Positions 13,601 to 27,110 of a stretch of 64,000 bases of DNA are shown one piece after another. The stretch comes from Trichoplax sp. H2. Taxonomy: Eukaryota > Placozoa > Uniplacotomia > Trichoplacea. Position numbers and translations under genes: made by a program. The notes below the pieces were generated by a model that did no database searches, was not told the origin of the DNA, and saw nothing but the letters and a program-made list of their open reading frames with translations. The DNA lies in contig NOWV01000021.1 of assembly GCA_003344405.1 (NCBI GenBank), forward strand, positions 124,001 to 188,000, given 5' to 3'. Every line of letters begins with the position of its first letter. Within the stretch, counting starts at the first letter, position 1.

Positions 13601-15321
13601 GGTAATAGGACACTTAATACAATGCTGTGTTGGTATGGGAAGCACGATCCAAGCACCGTAATTGTAGTGCCAAAATTTTTATTATTTGATAAAGAAACTA
13701 TTCATTATGTACCGGAGTAAACGTAGATAAATTGTTGTAATTATGCGATAATTATAGCATAGAAATATTGCAGTACGTTCCTAATAATAATTAATTAATA
13801 TAAAAAAAACTACTGAGACCCATAGCTTTGTTTTAATTCCATAGAGTAAGTTTAATCTGAAGCATTCAACTTAGAATACATTATATATGAAGTTATAATC
13901 AGATAAAAGACATACAGTAAAATTTCATATGCATCTTTTACTATTTATAACAAACTATTGTTCAGTGCTATAATAATTATAATGGAATCAATTAAGCTAT
14001 CATAATTTTGCTCTAATGATATAGAGAAGCTCGGTCTGAGGTACTCAAGTCGGCATGTACCCTCGGCAATACAGCATGCATAGTTAATACAAGCCGTATG
14101 TTCTACGCATATATGCAAGATCCCATCAGAAATAAGTAATTAACTTTTCATGTGGTGTTCACTCATTATCTGGTTGATAGTATTACCTGAAACTAAATTT
14201 CTTCATTGATTTAGAATACCAGGTAGTCTAAGAGAGGTTGCATTCAGGACTGGAATAGAATATGGAAGTGTGCAAGAGTGGGATTTCGTATATAATATTT
14301 ACAGAACAACTTTAATTCCAACGGAAAGATCTAGTGCATTTTATGCCATGTCTTTTCCTCGCGATCCATATATTATCAATCGGTATATTGATTATACCAT
14401 TCCCGTATTATTTAATTTCCGCTTTTCTGCTTTAGAAAAATATTCTCCGATGAAATTGAACTAGCTCAGCACTATTTTTATTACAAATTAATGCTTTCAT
14501 ATTATTTTAGCTATCTACAATTTGCAACCGATCCAACAAAAATAGATCCAAGTAATACTATGACCGTCTTCGTTTTTCTCACTTTTAATCCTGTTGGTAG
14601 AGATTTAGTATGGGAATATGTTCGCCAAAATACAGGCTATTTTATGAATAGGTTGTTATATTATAAATATACGGGATTAAAAATCAACTAATCATGTAAA
14701 TTGATAAGAGTAATCTTCCAAAATAATTCCAAGACGCTAAAACAATATCAATCCGTCCCTCTACAGATTCAAATCTACGAGGCCAATTGTCAATATTGCT
14801 AGCAGACGCTTAAATAGTCAATTTCGGTTAAACCAGGTAATGTTATATTTGCATAATAATTTACCTATACGAGTATTACCGTATAACCCAAAGCCGCTTT
14901 ATAGCCACTACAAATTGTTGTTACCACAGCTAATTGATCAACTTTTAACTCTGCTAAGCTAGTCACATCTCTAGAATTGGTATCTATGATGCTACTGATG
15001 TCCTATAGTCTGCTATAACAGATTTGATATAACAAGGGCGATATTACTTCTCTATTTCACTTTTGAACATTCGCCTGATACTCAATGTAGATCTAGTGAC
15101 TGTTTATCGTACTTTATTTATTTATTTTGTTAGACCATTAAAAATGTTATCGTAATTTGTCGCAGGTAAAACAATTTTTTAAGGATCATCCAGAGTCAGG
15201 GCCAAATGCAGCAGCATCTGAAGCTCAAACTATAGCTGCAATCAATGCCAATATCAAGTACTTAAATAAATATGGAAAAACGTTTTCGACATGGTTTAAG
15301 CAAAATATTAAGATGGATTAG
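7621..15321 (+). CDS. M1 aminopeptidase-like protein, copy 2 (probable pseudoenzyme)
   Basis: Complete 20-exon gene, 961 codons. Exons: 7621-8261, 8449-8636, 9214-9299, 9437-9557, 9773-9927, 10128-10241, 10383-10502, 10796-10861, 11005-11070, 11196-11386, 11487-11569, 11711-11841, 12615-12670, 12869-13016, 13187-13260, 14025-14135, 14215-14382, 14511-14651, 14767-14836, 15166-15321 (TAG). Type II membrane topology: a short cytosolic tail, one hydrophobic segment (about residues 28-55, VTFIAVCVILIVTVGLITGL), a Ser/Thr-rich stalk, then the M1 domains (LPNTVRPLNYTF onward). ATG 7621 is the first ATG in frame; the open frame extends a few codons upstream without one. The exopeptidase motif is altered to TGMEN (356-360). 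The zinc motif reads NEIAH (392-396): the first His ligand is Asn, while catalytic Glu393, His396 and the third ligand Glu415 remain. Loss of a ligand predicts little or no peptidase activity. The rest of the frame is intact, so it is not an ordinary decayed pseudogene. Confidence 0.95.
9096..9140 (+). pseudogene. Decayed duplicate of exon 3 inside intron 2
   Basis: The stretch CAACTTTGGTCATACCAACA followed by CATTTGCTGGCATTTACC closely matches the start of exon 3 of copy 2 (9214 onward, which encodes [14 protein letters not shown]). It is preceded by TTTCATTCAAG where exon 3 has TTTAATTTCAG. It lies 118 bases upstream of the functional exon. The match stops after about 45 bases and no donor follows, so it looks like a partial internal duplication rather than an alternative exon. 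Confidence 0.7.
11931..12470 (+). repeat. Dispersed ~540-bp repeat, copy A (intron 12 of aminopeptidase copy 2)
   Basis: Aligns almost end to end, same orientation, with 52051-52592 inside an intron of the + strand GALNT. Shared blocks include GTAGAAAATTAGAA, TTATTATTAGTAACAAT, ATTACAGTTCTATTTTT, TATATAGTCATCT and ATGTCTTAAGATA-like runs. Overall similarity is moderate, with many substitutions and small indels. A 63-codon open frame at 12056-12247 lies inside it, but copy B does not keep that frame open, so I do not call it coding. No terminal repeats or recognisable transposase. Confidence 0.8.
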
Positions 15322-18311
15322 ATAATAATACAAATTTTCACCAGTAGTTCATTTCAATTTCATGCCAGCATATTATAAATACTTGTCAATGCTTCTTGCT
15401 AGTTATAATTTGGAGCAAAAGCTATAATGTTGATGAATTTATTAGACAAATACTAATAATTAAGGATTAAAAGATAGAGATACGGGTATATGGTTGCTTA
15501 ATTTAATTGTAAAGGTTTCTCATAGTCGTAATTACTGTATTCATTAAAAATTTGTTGTGTTAAAAGCTTTTTGTCATACTTTATGAAGAAGAAATGATCA
15601 AAAATAATTACAGTAGTTTGTGCATATTAAGAACTGACCAATTCCTGTTGATAACTAGTTTTACAGAACAATTGTATTACACGTATTTTTTAGTAGCGCA
15701 TGCAATATCATATTTTAATTAAGGAGGTTGTCATAGTTAAGATAGATAATCTATGCGCCCGTATTTTGTAGCAGCTTACCACGTTGTATCTATATGATAC
15801 GTGCTTCAATTCGTTGTAGCATGCTGTATTAAAAATTACATGATTCATGTATTTATATTTGTAGAAGCCTACTATATTGTTTTTGTGAGATGTATCCGTT
15901 AATTCGTTATAACGTACCATTATAGAATCAGATAATAATATAGAATTTATTTACGCATATTTCTAGAAGCCTACCGCATTGGATGTATGTGATATATAGC
16001 TAGATATTGCATGAATCAGTAGCAAGTCTTACGGACAAGACACAATGTGTTGGATATTAAATTGGACCTTTTAACAAATACTCATATTCGCAAGAACTTA
16101 AATTGTCCTATTATCACTATATTTATTACTACAAATTAATGCTATATAAAGAAAAGATTTATAATTTAAACGCAACACACAGCTTACACGAAATCCTAAT
16201 TAAAACAGCTAGGATTAGTTAAAGATAAGGACATGATTACGCATCTAGTATCGAACATGATTTTAACAAGGCCCGCTACTGATACTCTAGGATAATGTGT
16301 TCATGAGTGTGCAGCTTAACAGGTTAATCAAGTACTTGAAATTAACCAGCTGCATAGATTTAGTAGGCTTTGTTCAAATATGACCAATTTTAAATGAATA
16401 ACTGTCGTTAAATAATTACCAATACACTGCTGCTTAATATTTGTTGATAAAATTGATCGATATCAAGTAGATTATAGTATATTTCCGAATCTACATGCTA
16501 TACCATACCAAATAAAGCATACAAGGTGCACTCTTATCATTAATTTGAATTGATTGGATTGCATAATATCGAGCAGAGTATGATAAGGATATATATCACA
16601 TTTACGTTTTTGACTTCAATAAAATGGTACTTTTTACGGAGAATGTATTAAATTGAGAAACTATAGAACGAAATAATCTTAATTACGCTATAAAATGTTT
16701 ATATTCTCTTGAGACATCTCGTGCTTATAGTACGGTAGGTGTTTTGCTTATTCTACATTTAACACGTGATTACATCATATGCGATCATGAGTTCGAAAAG
16801 TCATAAATTACTAATTTTTGAAAATCGGAGATTATTAATAGGCTCGAGATTGATATAACTGTAGGCGGGGTAAATACTTTAAACAACATCAATATTATTT
16901 TTGTTAGAAGCCCTCGCAATCTTATAGAAAATCATGAAAGGAAAAGCTGAAACTAAAATTTGAATATGAGAATTTCAGCGTTATTCCAAGTAGCCTTCGT
17001 ATTATTTTCATTAGTTTAAGTGCTATATTTGTTGGCTTGCTAGGCGCTAGTTCATCGTAAGAGAAAAAAAATTAAAAATTAATCCTAAAATTGTATTACT
17101 GTAAAAACAATACAGTACCATATAATACACTGCTTGCTACGACAATTGCAAGGATAGAATGTTTCATTTTAATTAACATATAAGTTTACGGTTATTTGAA
17201 CAAATGATTGATATTTTGACATCACTGTCCATCAGCTTGTCAATATCGTTCTGATTCTGATAAATATTAAACACTAGCTGTAATATTTGAAAATACGTAT
17301 TACTCCGCCCTTTCTTATTTTCAATTGTTTAGTTGATGAGGAGGATCTAAATCGCTAATTTAAGATAAATTCAACTTATAAGGTGGTACTACCATCATCT
17401 ATTGTCACTGGTAAGACTTGAAACATTGACGTCGGGCTATTTTAGTTTCGTACACAATGCTAAATTAAATAAAATAAAGGAGATCAATAGCATATTTTGA
17501 TTGGCAATCGCCAAAAAAATTCGACATTGGTCTAATTAGACAATGAAAGAAACATTCTGGGACTGTAGAGGTTTAATTTGTTTAATTTACTAGGTTAAAT
17601 TAATGACTAATAACAAAGTTATTGATGATGCATATGATCAAATATAGTGGATAATAGTTTTTGAAATACAATATTGGTTCAATAAGTTGCTTTTCGACGG
17701 CAACATCCTAGACTTTACGGCTTATTACAAGTAAAAGATTAGTCCTATAAAAGCCTTATTTTGCGTTGCGCATTATCTTAATCTTGCTTAAATTGGTGCA
17801 ATCATTAAATTAACAGCAAAAATGCTTTTTCAGTTAACAGTATTTGGATTATTAGCTATTCTATTAATTTAAGGAAATTAGACTGTTATCATACAGGTGG
17901 TATTATTACTCCAGTGATTTCAGTCAATTATAGAATTTGATCTTAGTGATTAAATCACAATTATAATTTAAATAATGAACTGGCCAATCCCTAAAGGTGA
18001 AACCGCAATGGCTCATGCATAAGATAAATACTCGTATATGCAAAATAACGATAGGAAAACAAATTAATTTGCATTTTTCTTTGATGACGGTAATCGCGTG
18101 GTTCCACATGTGATTAGAACATACTACGTAGTTTAATGGTATGATTTGACCTCAATTATGTTATGCGCTTAACGAGCTCATTAGCATGATCTATTATATA
18201 CAATATTAAAAATTCGATTAAACACTGCCAAAGTTCGCCGTGATAATCACTCTGGATTCTTTGTAGCACAGCGGCCATTTTACCATTTTTCTTAACTGAT
18301 TTGAATCCATC
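15322..18311. other. Intergenic region between aminopeptidase copies 2 and 3
   Basis: About 3 kb of AT-rich DNA without a supportable gene. It contains a degenerate repeat of about 80-105 bp near 15680-16000 and a weak TATA-like stretch (TATTATATACAAT, about 18192-18204) roughly 110 bases before the ATG of copy 3. Short minus-strand open frames here show no family resemblance. Confidence 0.65.
15680..16000. repeat. Degenerate tandem repeat, ~80-105-bp unit
   Basis: The motif (T)ATTT.GTAG.AGC.TACC recurs near 15682, 15762, 15854 and 15958 (for example TATTTTGTAGCAGCTTACC and TATTTCTAGAAGCCTACC). Each is followed by a similar TTG.AT.T..GTGAT stretch and AATTCGTTATAACG-like blocks. Units have diverged strongly. 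Confidence 0.5.
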
Positions 18312-21300
18312 ATGGCTAATAAGGACGGAAAAAGTGGGGTATTCTGCTCGAATACTAAATTAATAATAACAATTCTTCTTGTCATCGGTTTAATTGTCGC
18401 AGTAGGCTTAATTGCTGGTTTAACTTCTCGTTCTGGCTCAACTGGCAATCAACAAAGTACTACTATGACAGTGACGGAACCTGTATCAACTACAGCTCCT
18501 CCAAAATATCCGCAATTAAATAATAGACGGTTGCCTACTAATGTTAAACCCTTGAATTATACCTTCACTCTGGACATTGATATGACCAAATTAAGCTATA
18601 ATGGAAACAATGTTATCCGATTCCAAGTTACTTCTCCTACAAATGTCATCATTGTTCACACTGATGGTATTACAGTAACATCAGCTCCAAAAGTAGCTAG
18701 TGATTCCACTTTTAGCAATACTTTCACTGTTTCGGACTATGGCGCTCATACCCAGAATAATTATTACTACGTCGGATTGCAAAATAATTTAGCCGCTGGT
18801 ATCTACTATATCCAGTTTATCTATACCGCAAATTTGGCTTCCGATTTGAATGGATTATATAAGTACCAATATACCAGAGCTTCGGATAGAGCAGTAATGT
18901 ACGACTTTTTATGTTATGATTTTATTTTGCACGATTTCCTCACTCTTAAATTCCAGCATGAAGATAAATACAAAAATATGAATGAGCACATCAGTAAAAA
19001 TCCAATGATTACAATATTTCACGAGTTTAGGATAATTTTTAAAATTCTACTACTTTTAAGGGATACTTTATTTTTGGATCAAATTAATACTTAAACTGTA
19101 TTTCTTTATACTGCAGTTGGGGTGTTGCTAGCCAATGTGAGGACTTTTATGCGCGAAGAATACTTCCTTGCTTTGATGAGCCAGCCATGAAAGCTACCTT
19201 TACTACAACAGTCGTCATCCCAAATAACTATACCACCCTTACTAACATGCCAGTAACATCTACAACCGCTGTTGCTGGCAATAAGATGAGCTACAAGTTT
19301 CAACGTAAGTTACTACTTCATATTCATTCCATATACACGCACACACGGCTTTATAATTTCTGGATGACAGTATTTTAATATATTATGTTGCTATTCCAAA
19401 CATGTATCATATTTCAATATAGTATAGTATCATATAAGAGTAAGTTGCTTTCTCAATTTAAATTAATATTTACGCTTTTCGTAATGACATTAATGCTCTA
19501 CTAATATATTAGTACAATTATTAGTAAATTACCTGAGTTTACAATTACTTACTGATTCAGCAAAATGTGCTGTAGATCTTGATCGTTCGGATACATTTTT
19601 TCAACTTATACATAATCAGTTCGCAATAGTATTATTAGTGACGATCTCAATTTTGTGTAGTATTTATATTTATTTATTTTGTAGTTCAACAATTATTTAT
19701 ATTTAAAAGATGATGCAGTTCAGTGCTATCGCGAAGATTAGTGTCACGTTAATGATCCTAAAAGGGTTTTCAATTTGTTTTTGAAATTTAGCAACGGTCG
19801 TGATGTCTTCGTACTTGTTAGCATTCACGGTTGACGATTTTGAGTCCGTTGAGGCTAGAACTGCAAGAAATACTCTCGTAAGTCGTTAAGAAAAAAATAG
19901 TGAATAACTGCAATTCCTATAAATAACAAATCGTATAGCAGGTTATTTGCAAATATAGAAACAGCAGTTTAAATATTAAAAATAATTCATCTTAACATTT
20001 ATCTCCAATTATAGGTAAGAGTTTTTTCTCGTAAATCGATTAAGAATGATGGCATGTACGCTTTGGGTGCTGCAATCAACATTACAGAATTCTTTGAAAA
20101 TCTCTTAGATGTACCATATCCATTACCTAAGCAAGGTATAGCTGAATCTAGATTGATATCAATGTAACAATTATTTACCATTTCTGCTTTAACAAAACTT
20201 TGTATATATACGTTCATATATACTATAACTTTATCTTTCAAAGAAATTGCTAGTGTACATATCCAACGTAAACTTACCGCTATTATAGCTAAATTTTATA
20301 TCCACGGGATATATTCATTATCTGTAGACCACGTTGCAGTCCCTTCCTTCGATTCTGGTGCTATGGAAAACTGGGGATTAATTTTGTATCGCGAAGAACT
20401 TTTGACTTACAATAAATTTTTGTCCTCAACATCTACTAAAGAGAGTATTACTACTATAGTAGCTCACGAATTGGCTCATATGGTACGTTTATTTGTAATA
20501 TAGGTAAAAAATGTACCGCACATGAACTGAGAATAATAAAGTAGTGAAATGTTTCCTGTATGCTGGTAATGATGAATTAAGTTTCAAATTTTAAATGCGT
20601 GATCTTTTCAACAGTGGTTTGGTAATTGGGTCACCATGGAATGGTGGAATCATTTGTGGCTTAATGAAGGATTTGCTACCTTCTTTGCAGCTTATTCCGC
20701 TTCGTTTTATGCACCTACTATGAATTTGGTAGATATAATTTAAATAATTATTGCAGCTATGATTACCGATCGATATTCATGTCGAAATAATGATTTCGAT
20801 CTAATCATTTAGAGACTTAAATTACTTTTCCATTTAAGATGTATTTTGTTAAATAGTAGTACTTTGTTATTCTATAACATGCCTCCCTGATTAGAAAGCC
20901 ATACAGAGTTAAATCATAACGCTAATAACCGTATTGCGCCCTAGCGATGAAATATTGATCGATTTAATTTAATTTTTTCCTGTAGATGGCGCAATTTACC
21001 ACTGATGATTTGCAAATTGGTCTAATTAGTGATGCTTCCGCATTGTCTCATCCTATTGTACCTCCAGCTCAGTATGGCCCATTCTTCGATCGTATAACAT
21101 ATCAAAAGGTATCTACCCGTGTCGATGGATACGCATATAGTGCTATCGTTAAAGTTAATGCATTTTGAAATTTAATAAAATTAGTAGAACGTTGTCTTTA
21201 TACCGTAGCCTAAAATTACTGTTTAAATAATACATTTTGAAATATTCTTTATATCTACTAAATACTTCTTGGTGCCTCACTGAAAATGATTACGTCCTTC

Positions 21301-24300
21301 TATGTATCTAAATTATCGCTTTTTGATATTACATATAAAGTATGTTACAATATTCTAGATTTCGATGTCGAATAGGGGATAAGTTTTTTAATCTACCTAG
21401 CTTATGGTTGTGTAGTTATACCAAATCTCTAAAATAGATATCTTAAACGATTCAATTGTACATACCGTAGCTTTGAAATATTGATACCGATTTAAATTGC
21501 AGTATATCATGATTATCTAAATTGACTGCGCAAAGTCTTGCACATTATCTAAGTATCGTATGAAAAGTTACGCATTTTGTGCACTGTAGTTACGGGTCAA
21601 TTATGATTGGCAGGTTTTTGAGCTTATTTTAATTCAGTTTAATCTAATCTAAAATATGAATACAAAAGGAAGGTACCTTTAATTCAATCTTATACCATAG
21701 ATGTAGATACTTGGCGTCAATTTCATTTATTGTAAATATTAAAGCATTTATGCAAGCGATGTTATTGCCATTTTTTGCTAGGGCGGCTCAATCCTTCGTA
21801 TGTTACGTGATTATATGGGCCACGATGACTTTATTGCAGGCATTAAGGTTTCTACTGCTAGTAATTGAGCCTAAAAGTAGAAAAGAATTTTATTGTTTTA
21901 GTATTCTACAATAGAATATAATTGATATATATATATATGTACATTTAAATTTATAATAATAACAATTAAGTTTTTCATATCACATTTTAGGCTTACTTGA
22001 AGAAATATAGTTATGGGAATGCCATTACTGATCAATTATTTTCAACTATGACATCGGTAGGCATTTATAACGTTTACGAATTTAGTTTATTAGATGACAA
22101 TACATGGTCACTAGATTTTAGATAGATCGTTGATCAAAAAAATCTGTATTTATAGACAATAATAATTTCAAAATGTGAGCTAAGCAAGCTACTGAGGTAT
22201 TTTTTTTCGGTAGACGATTAATAATAGGATTAATGTCACCGATTTCATTAGCTGTTGGATTTATCAAATGGGATATCCACTTATCACCGTTAAGCGCAGC
22301 TCATCCGCAAATTCCGGAGTATTTTCTCAAGCTCGCTACTTAAGTAATAAGAATCTTGATCCTAATGTGGATCCTCCGTCCAATCCATATAAAGCTACTT
22401 GCGGGTAAATAAAATAAAATTATCATATTGATTTGTCTCACTTTTGAAAATAAAAATCTTATGAAAACTTGTGGTTGACCATTGCGATTAGATTCTAAAC
22501 CTTGCAAAAGCAACTTACTTAGCTGTTCATGTCTTGTTCTATTTGTGTACCCGTAGTTATAAATGGAATGTTCCGGTAACCTATTATACTGGCGATGCCC
22601 CATCTACGACTGTACGTAACCTCATGGCTAAAAGTGGTGGTATGTCATATATAACACTATCGACTGCTGTGACATTTATTACCGTAGATTATTTATAAAA
22701 CTTGCTCTATAATTGGATGAAAAGCATTTCATTCAAAACTGACTGAAGAACGCTTTATAGGAGATTTTAAAAGTCTATTTTATTATAATAAGAGCTAAAT
22801 TTATTTATACCATAAAAATTTTTAATTAGCTGATTTGACCGTCAACTGGCCTGGAAATACATGGATTAAGGTCAATGCTGATCAAATGGGCTTTTTCAGA
22901 GTTAATTACGAAACCAGTAATTGGAATCAACTTGCTGCTGCTTTACAGGCTGATCATACGGTTAGTTTAGAAATGTTATTTATTAAATAATTTTATTGGG
23001 ATAAACAAATAAATAAATAAATAAATAGATGAATCAAGAAATATAATTCTATGTTATCCTCTATTGCAATGTAATGTTTATTTATGAATCTTATGAGATT
23101 TTACTATACGAATACTTCTACTTTTTTGTTGGAGAACATAACAGTTAAAAATTTAAGGTTTTCTAGTGTTTTATACTTTAGCGTATTATACTGCCATAAA
23201 ATAAGTTTGAGAGTTATAGTAAAGTCCAGATTTACCGCAGACTTTGCTGTGTATGTCTTATGTAAAATGTAGAAGTAGTAATTGAAAAGAAGGTATCTTG
23301 TTCAGTATAGAAATGATAAAGTGGTTTATATCTTGAGAATAAAAAGTTGTAGATATTAAATAGAAGTCTAGATAATAAGTTAATAAAGCAAGTGGACGAT
23401 TTTTGTACTGCAGAAATTTTCCAAAGCCGATATTGCAAGTTTACAAGACGATGCTTTCCCATATGCACAGTAAGTCAATATGAATGATCTTTAAAAGTAT
23501 ATTTCGAATAACTAGAAACGTTATGGTTTGACACCGGTGTAACTAAAGCGATTAATGCTATTCATTGCTTTGATGTCATCTTATTCAAACTTGCATATGA
23601 TTATACGGTGTAAAGTGCTACGAAAAAGTGAAAACGGTTTTATTCTACGAAATGCAAATTTTTAATTCGCTTCTATTTTAATTTTGAATAGAACTGATCG
23701 AATTAACTACTCTATTCCATTGAGCTTGACCAAATATATGACAAAAGAAACTTCCTATTTGCCGTGGTTCATCACTAATATTTACTTCAGAACTATGGGC
23801 CGTCGTCTTTCTGGCAGAAAATCATATCAAGACTATGCTGTAATTCAAAACGATTGATATTCTACTTCAGATAACTGATAGATGTTAAATTATTTTGATA
23901 TTTCAGTTAAAAGTGTTCGTAACTATAGCATACGATATGATTTATCTGTAACATGTTACCTTTAAAAAATCTTTCGGTTTCTTTTTGATATTATGCTAGT
24001 TTAGTAATTTCATAAAGTAAAACTTATCATAATCAAAGTTTCACTTCGTTTGTATTGCTAGCAATACCACTTGAAAATTTTGTCACCTCCTGCAGATATT
24101 TTGGGAATGATGGATAGTGGGGATGATACAGAAAAGTAAGTTTGTACTGTCTAGATTACTTAAAATAAAATTTCATGTTGATTTAATACGGTAGATCAAT
24201 CATACAATAGCACTTTTTAACTTACGGTTTTAATCTTACGTAAGTACGAGTATATCGACGAATGATATTTCCTAATTAAAATTGTTTTGGCTAATTAATA

Positions 24301-25810
24301 TTTACTTACTTGTTTTATTATAAATTTATAGAGAAGCTCGTGTTTCTGTTTTGGACTATGCTTGTTTCTTGGGCTATAGTCCTTGCTTGAGGAATGCAAG
24401 TATGATGTTCCAAAAATTCATGCAAGACCCTGTCGCTAACAAGTAAGAATTGTTTAAATCATTTTGGATATCTGTGCGGTAGTAGAATAGTTTTAAAACG
24501 AAGTAAAATTATGTTATAGAATTTCTAATTAAAGCGATTATATAATTGTCTACAATGTAGATTTTTATTTTTTAATTAATTCTATATTTGGATTAATACA
24601 GTATACCAGGTGCTATTAGAGAAATCGTATTTAGATATGGTATTGCTAATGGAGGTGTTAAAGAATGGGACTTTCTTTACAACATGTATAAGAACTCATT
24701 GAGCATCGCCGATCGATCTAGAATGTTATTTGCTCTATCATATTCCCGCGATGATTGGATTTTGAAGAGGTGACTTTAGTATCTGATTATACTCGTACGC
24801 TCAATTTGGTTAATTCGAAGTCATGCATCGCTTAATTTTGAGATTGGCACCAACGGAAAATATCTAATAGCACAGTATACTAATAGAATTATTTTTTCGA
24901 CGGTTTGCAACAAAATATAGATAAAACAGAGACAAATTCAATATATACAGTCTTCCATGTTAATTATTTAGTTTGATGTCAGTCATATTTCTTGCCAAAT
25001 ATGTAATACCGGTAGTAACTAGCAGATCATGAAGCTCATAGGTTTTAGATGATCTTTATGCAGTATCTGTCCACTGTTTGATGAACATGCTAGACAAAGA
25101 AATATTTTCGTTCGATATTGCAATGTTTTCCTTGGTGTAAATTTTAAAAGTTGCTCATTTTCATGGTAAATTTCTACCATTGGTGATTAGGTTCTTGGAT
25201 TACGCTATTGATCCGACCAAGATTAATCCATCATCGACCACAACGATATTTAGCTCTGTAAGTTTGAATCCTGTTGGTAAATACCTCGCCTGGGATTACG
25301 TTCGCCAGAATAAGAATTATTTCATACAAAGGTAAGGATATATTATAGGATTGGTTTTCATATTGCATTGATATAATTTACTTATTCGTATATTCAAGAG
25401 TATTGCTAGCCTGATGAAGAAGTTGTAGTTAATTAAAGCATGACCATTCTCTCAATCTTGACTTTTCTATGCATTTTGTAATTATCATCTTAGGTTCAGA
25501 TCTACCAGACCGATTATTCGTACTGTTACTCGTTTCTTTAATAACATATTTAGGCGTAATCAGGTAAGTTTATAATTATAATAGTTGATAGAGTTATTAG
25601 TGTGTTATAATGATTACCATGTGCTGCCAGTACACTGATTTCATCACTAAATTATGTCAGGTACAACAATTCTTTGCTGAAAACCCAGAATCTGGTAGTA
25701 CTGCTACTGCCTTTGAGAACGCAATAACCGGAACTATTAACTTCAATATCAATTATCTACAAAAGTACGAAAAGACACTTTCCACCTGGTTTAAGGCGAA
25801 TATGGCCTAA
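18312..25810 (+). CDS. M1 aminopeptidase (aminopeptidase N-like), copy 3, intact active site
   Basis: Complete 20-exon gene, 942 codons, predicted type II ectopeptidase that removes N-terminal residues from peptides. Exons: 18312-18898, 19117-19304, 19792-19877, 20015-20135, 20328-20482, 20615-20728, 20986-21108, 21782-21847, 21991-22056, 22214-22404, 22557-22639, 22830-22960, 23414-23469, 23692-23839, 24062-24135, 24332-24442, 24602-24769, 25191-25331, 25494-25563, 25661-25810 (TAA). Transmembrane segment about residues 17-37 ([21 protein letters not shown]), then a Thr/Ser-rich stalk and the M1 N-domain. Exopeptidase motif GAMEN at 338-342. Zinc site HELAH at 374-378 with third ligand Glu397 in LNEGF, exactly the HExxH-18-E spacing. 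The likely catalytic Tyr is 456 in ITYQK. The residue after the second zinc His is Met (HMWFGN) where many family members have Gln. Possible AATAAA signal at 25891-25896. Confidence 0.96.
23007..23026. repeat. (AAAT)n microsatellite
   Basis: Five tandem AAAT/AAATA-type units in an intron of aminopeptidase copy 3. Ordinary simple repeat. Confidence 0.8.
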
Positions 25811-27110
25811 ATTGTAGTGCATATTTGTTAGTGTAGAGATTTTGTTATTTAGGCTACAACTAAAAGTGGTAATTTCGCATTCTTTAAGCGAATAAAGAAT
25901 AGTCTCGTATGCCCTTACTCTGTTGCTTGATAGGTAAAATAAGTAGTCGTCGTTTTGTATAGCTGCTAACTATTTCATTAGTATTTGGAGAATGTAGCCA
26001 ATGGGTTTGTGTACAGGTTACGCAGCTCTAACCCTAACCATCGTATTACTGCAAGAGAGAACATTTCATCTATTTTTGTTACTGATTTAGTTTATTATTA
26101 ATATGAATGCGATGTGATACAATTATTATACTAATATACTCGTACGTTAGTGTGCGTTCAATCTCACTGTCTTCCATTCGAGTTTACTAGGTAGATAAAT
26201 AGAATAAAGCTTTTAATTAAATCGGTACTATTTATAGGTATTGAGAAGACAGAGTTAATAACAAGGGTATAAATTAATCACCTTGTGGAATTATAGTGTC
26301 CTATTTTGGTAAGGGTATAGTCTACAGTAGTTATCGTTTCATAATCTTAATTCATAGTCTACGAGATACGAGAATTTATAGCAGTTTGATTGGAGCCGGG
26401 CATAGTACGAATTATCATGTTCCTAATCTAAACTAAAACAATAGTACAATATACACTATCTGAGATGTATAACCATCGTTAAGCTACAATCGACCTAGTG
26501 AATCACTTACTAGTCACTAGTGATGGCAGTCCATGCACTAGTGCAGTCGATTCGTACAGCCGGATTCCCTGCCTAGTAGTTTTATTTGAAAGTGCTGGAA
26601 GTTCCAGCCTTTCACCGAGCAGAGGATTTTACTCACAGTCATGAGTTCAAGTGGTAGAGATAGCCGTAAAGAAATTACCAATCATCTTTCCACTTTAATT
26701 TAATCTGAAATTACTTTCGTATTCACTGTGCAGTAGTTCAGAAGACTGCATTTTGTTAATCCACTCTACTACAATCTAGGAGTGAGTAATCTGCCTGGCC
26801 ATGTCAAGTTCGAGATAGTTGAATTTATTGGTAGTTGTACAACAGGATTAACTTCGATGGCAAGATAGCGTCGAAAATTTAAAGTGGCAATTTGTTAACA
26901 CTCCTGTTCAAAATCTATATGTACAGGCTGAGTTATTGGGCTACATCTACATATAAGATGTAGCCTACTTTGGGCTTGATTTAGCTTACACAGTTTATTT
27001 TCCCTAGTGCCACCTAAGCTAATCGCGCTGTACTCATGATATTAAGCGTGTGATCTGGCCATCAGTAGCAAGGTGATAATTCAGTCGCTTTCTCCCGACA
27101 TCGATGAAAT
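25811..27110. other. Gene-free region downstream of the aminopeptidase cluster
   Basis: No coding exon seen. The first ~100 bases should be the 3' UTR of copy 3 (AATAAA at 25891). It includes a perfect 10-bp stem hairpin at 26939-26965 (GGCTACATCT / AGATGTAGCC, 7-base loop) and several CACTAGTG palindromes near 26510-26545. Confidence 0.6.

Noticed and set aside
18899-19094. Read-through of the first exon of aminopeptidase copy 3 into its intron
   Set aside because: The open frame continues about 65 codons past the donor by chance. The exon-1/exon-2 join is confirmed by the identical phase in copy 2, and no conserved residues lie in the extension.
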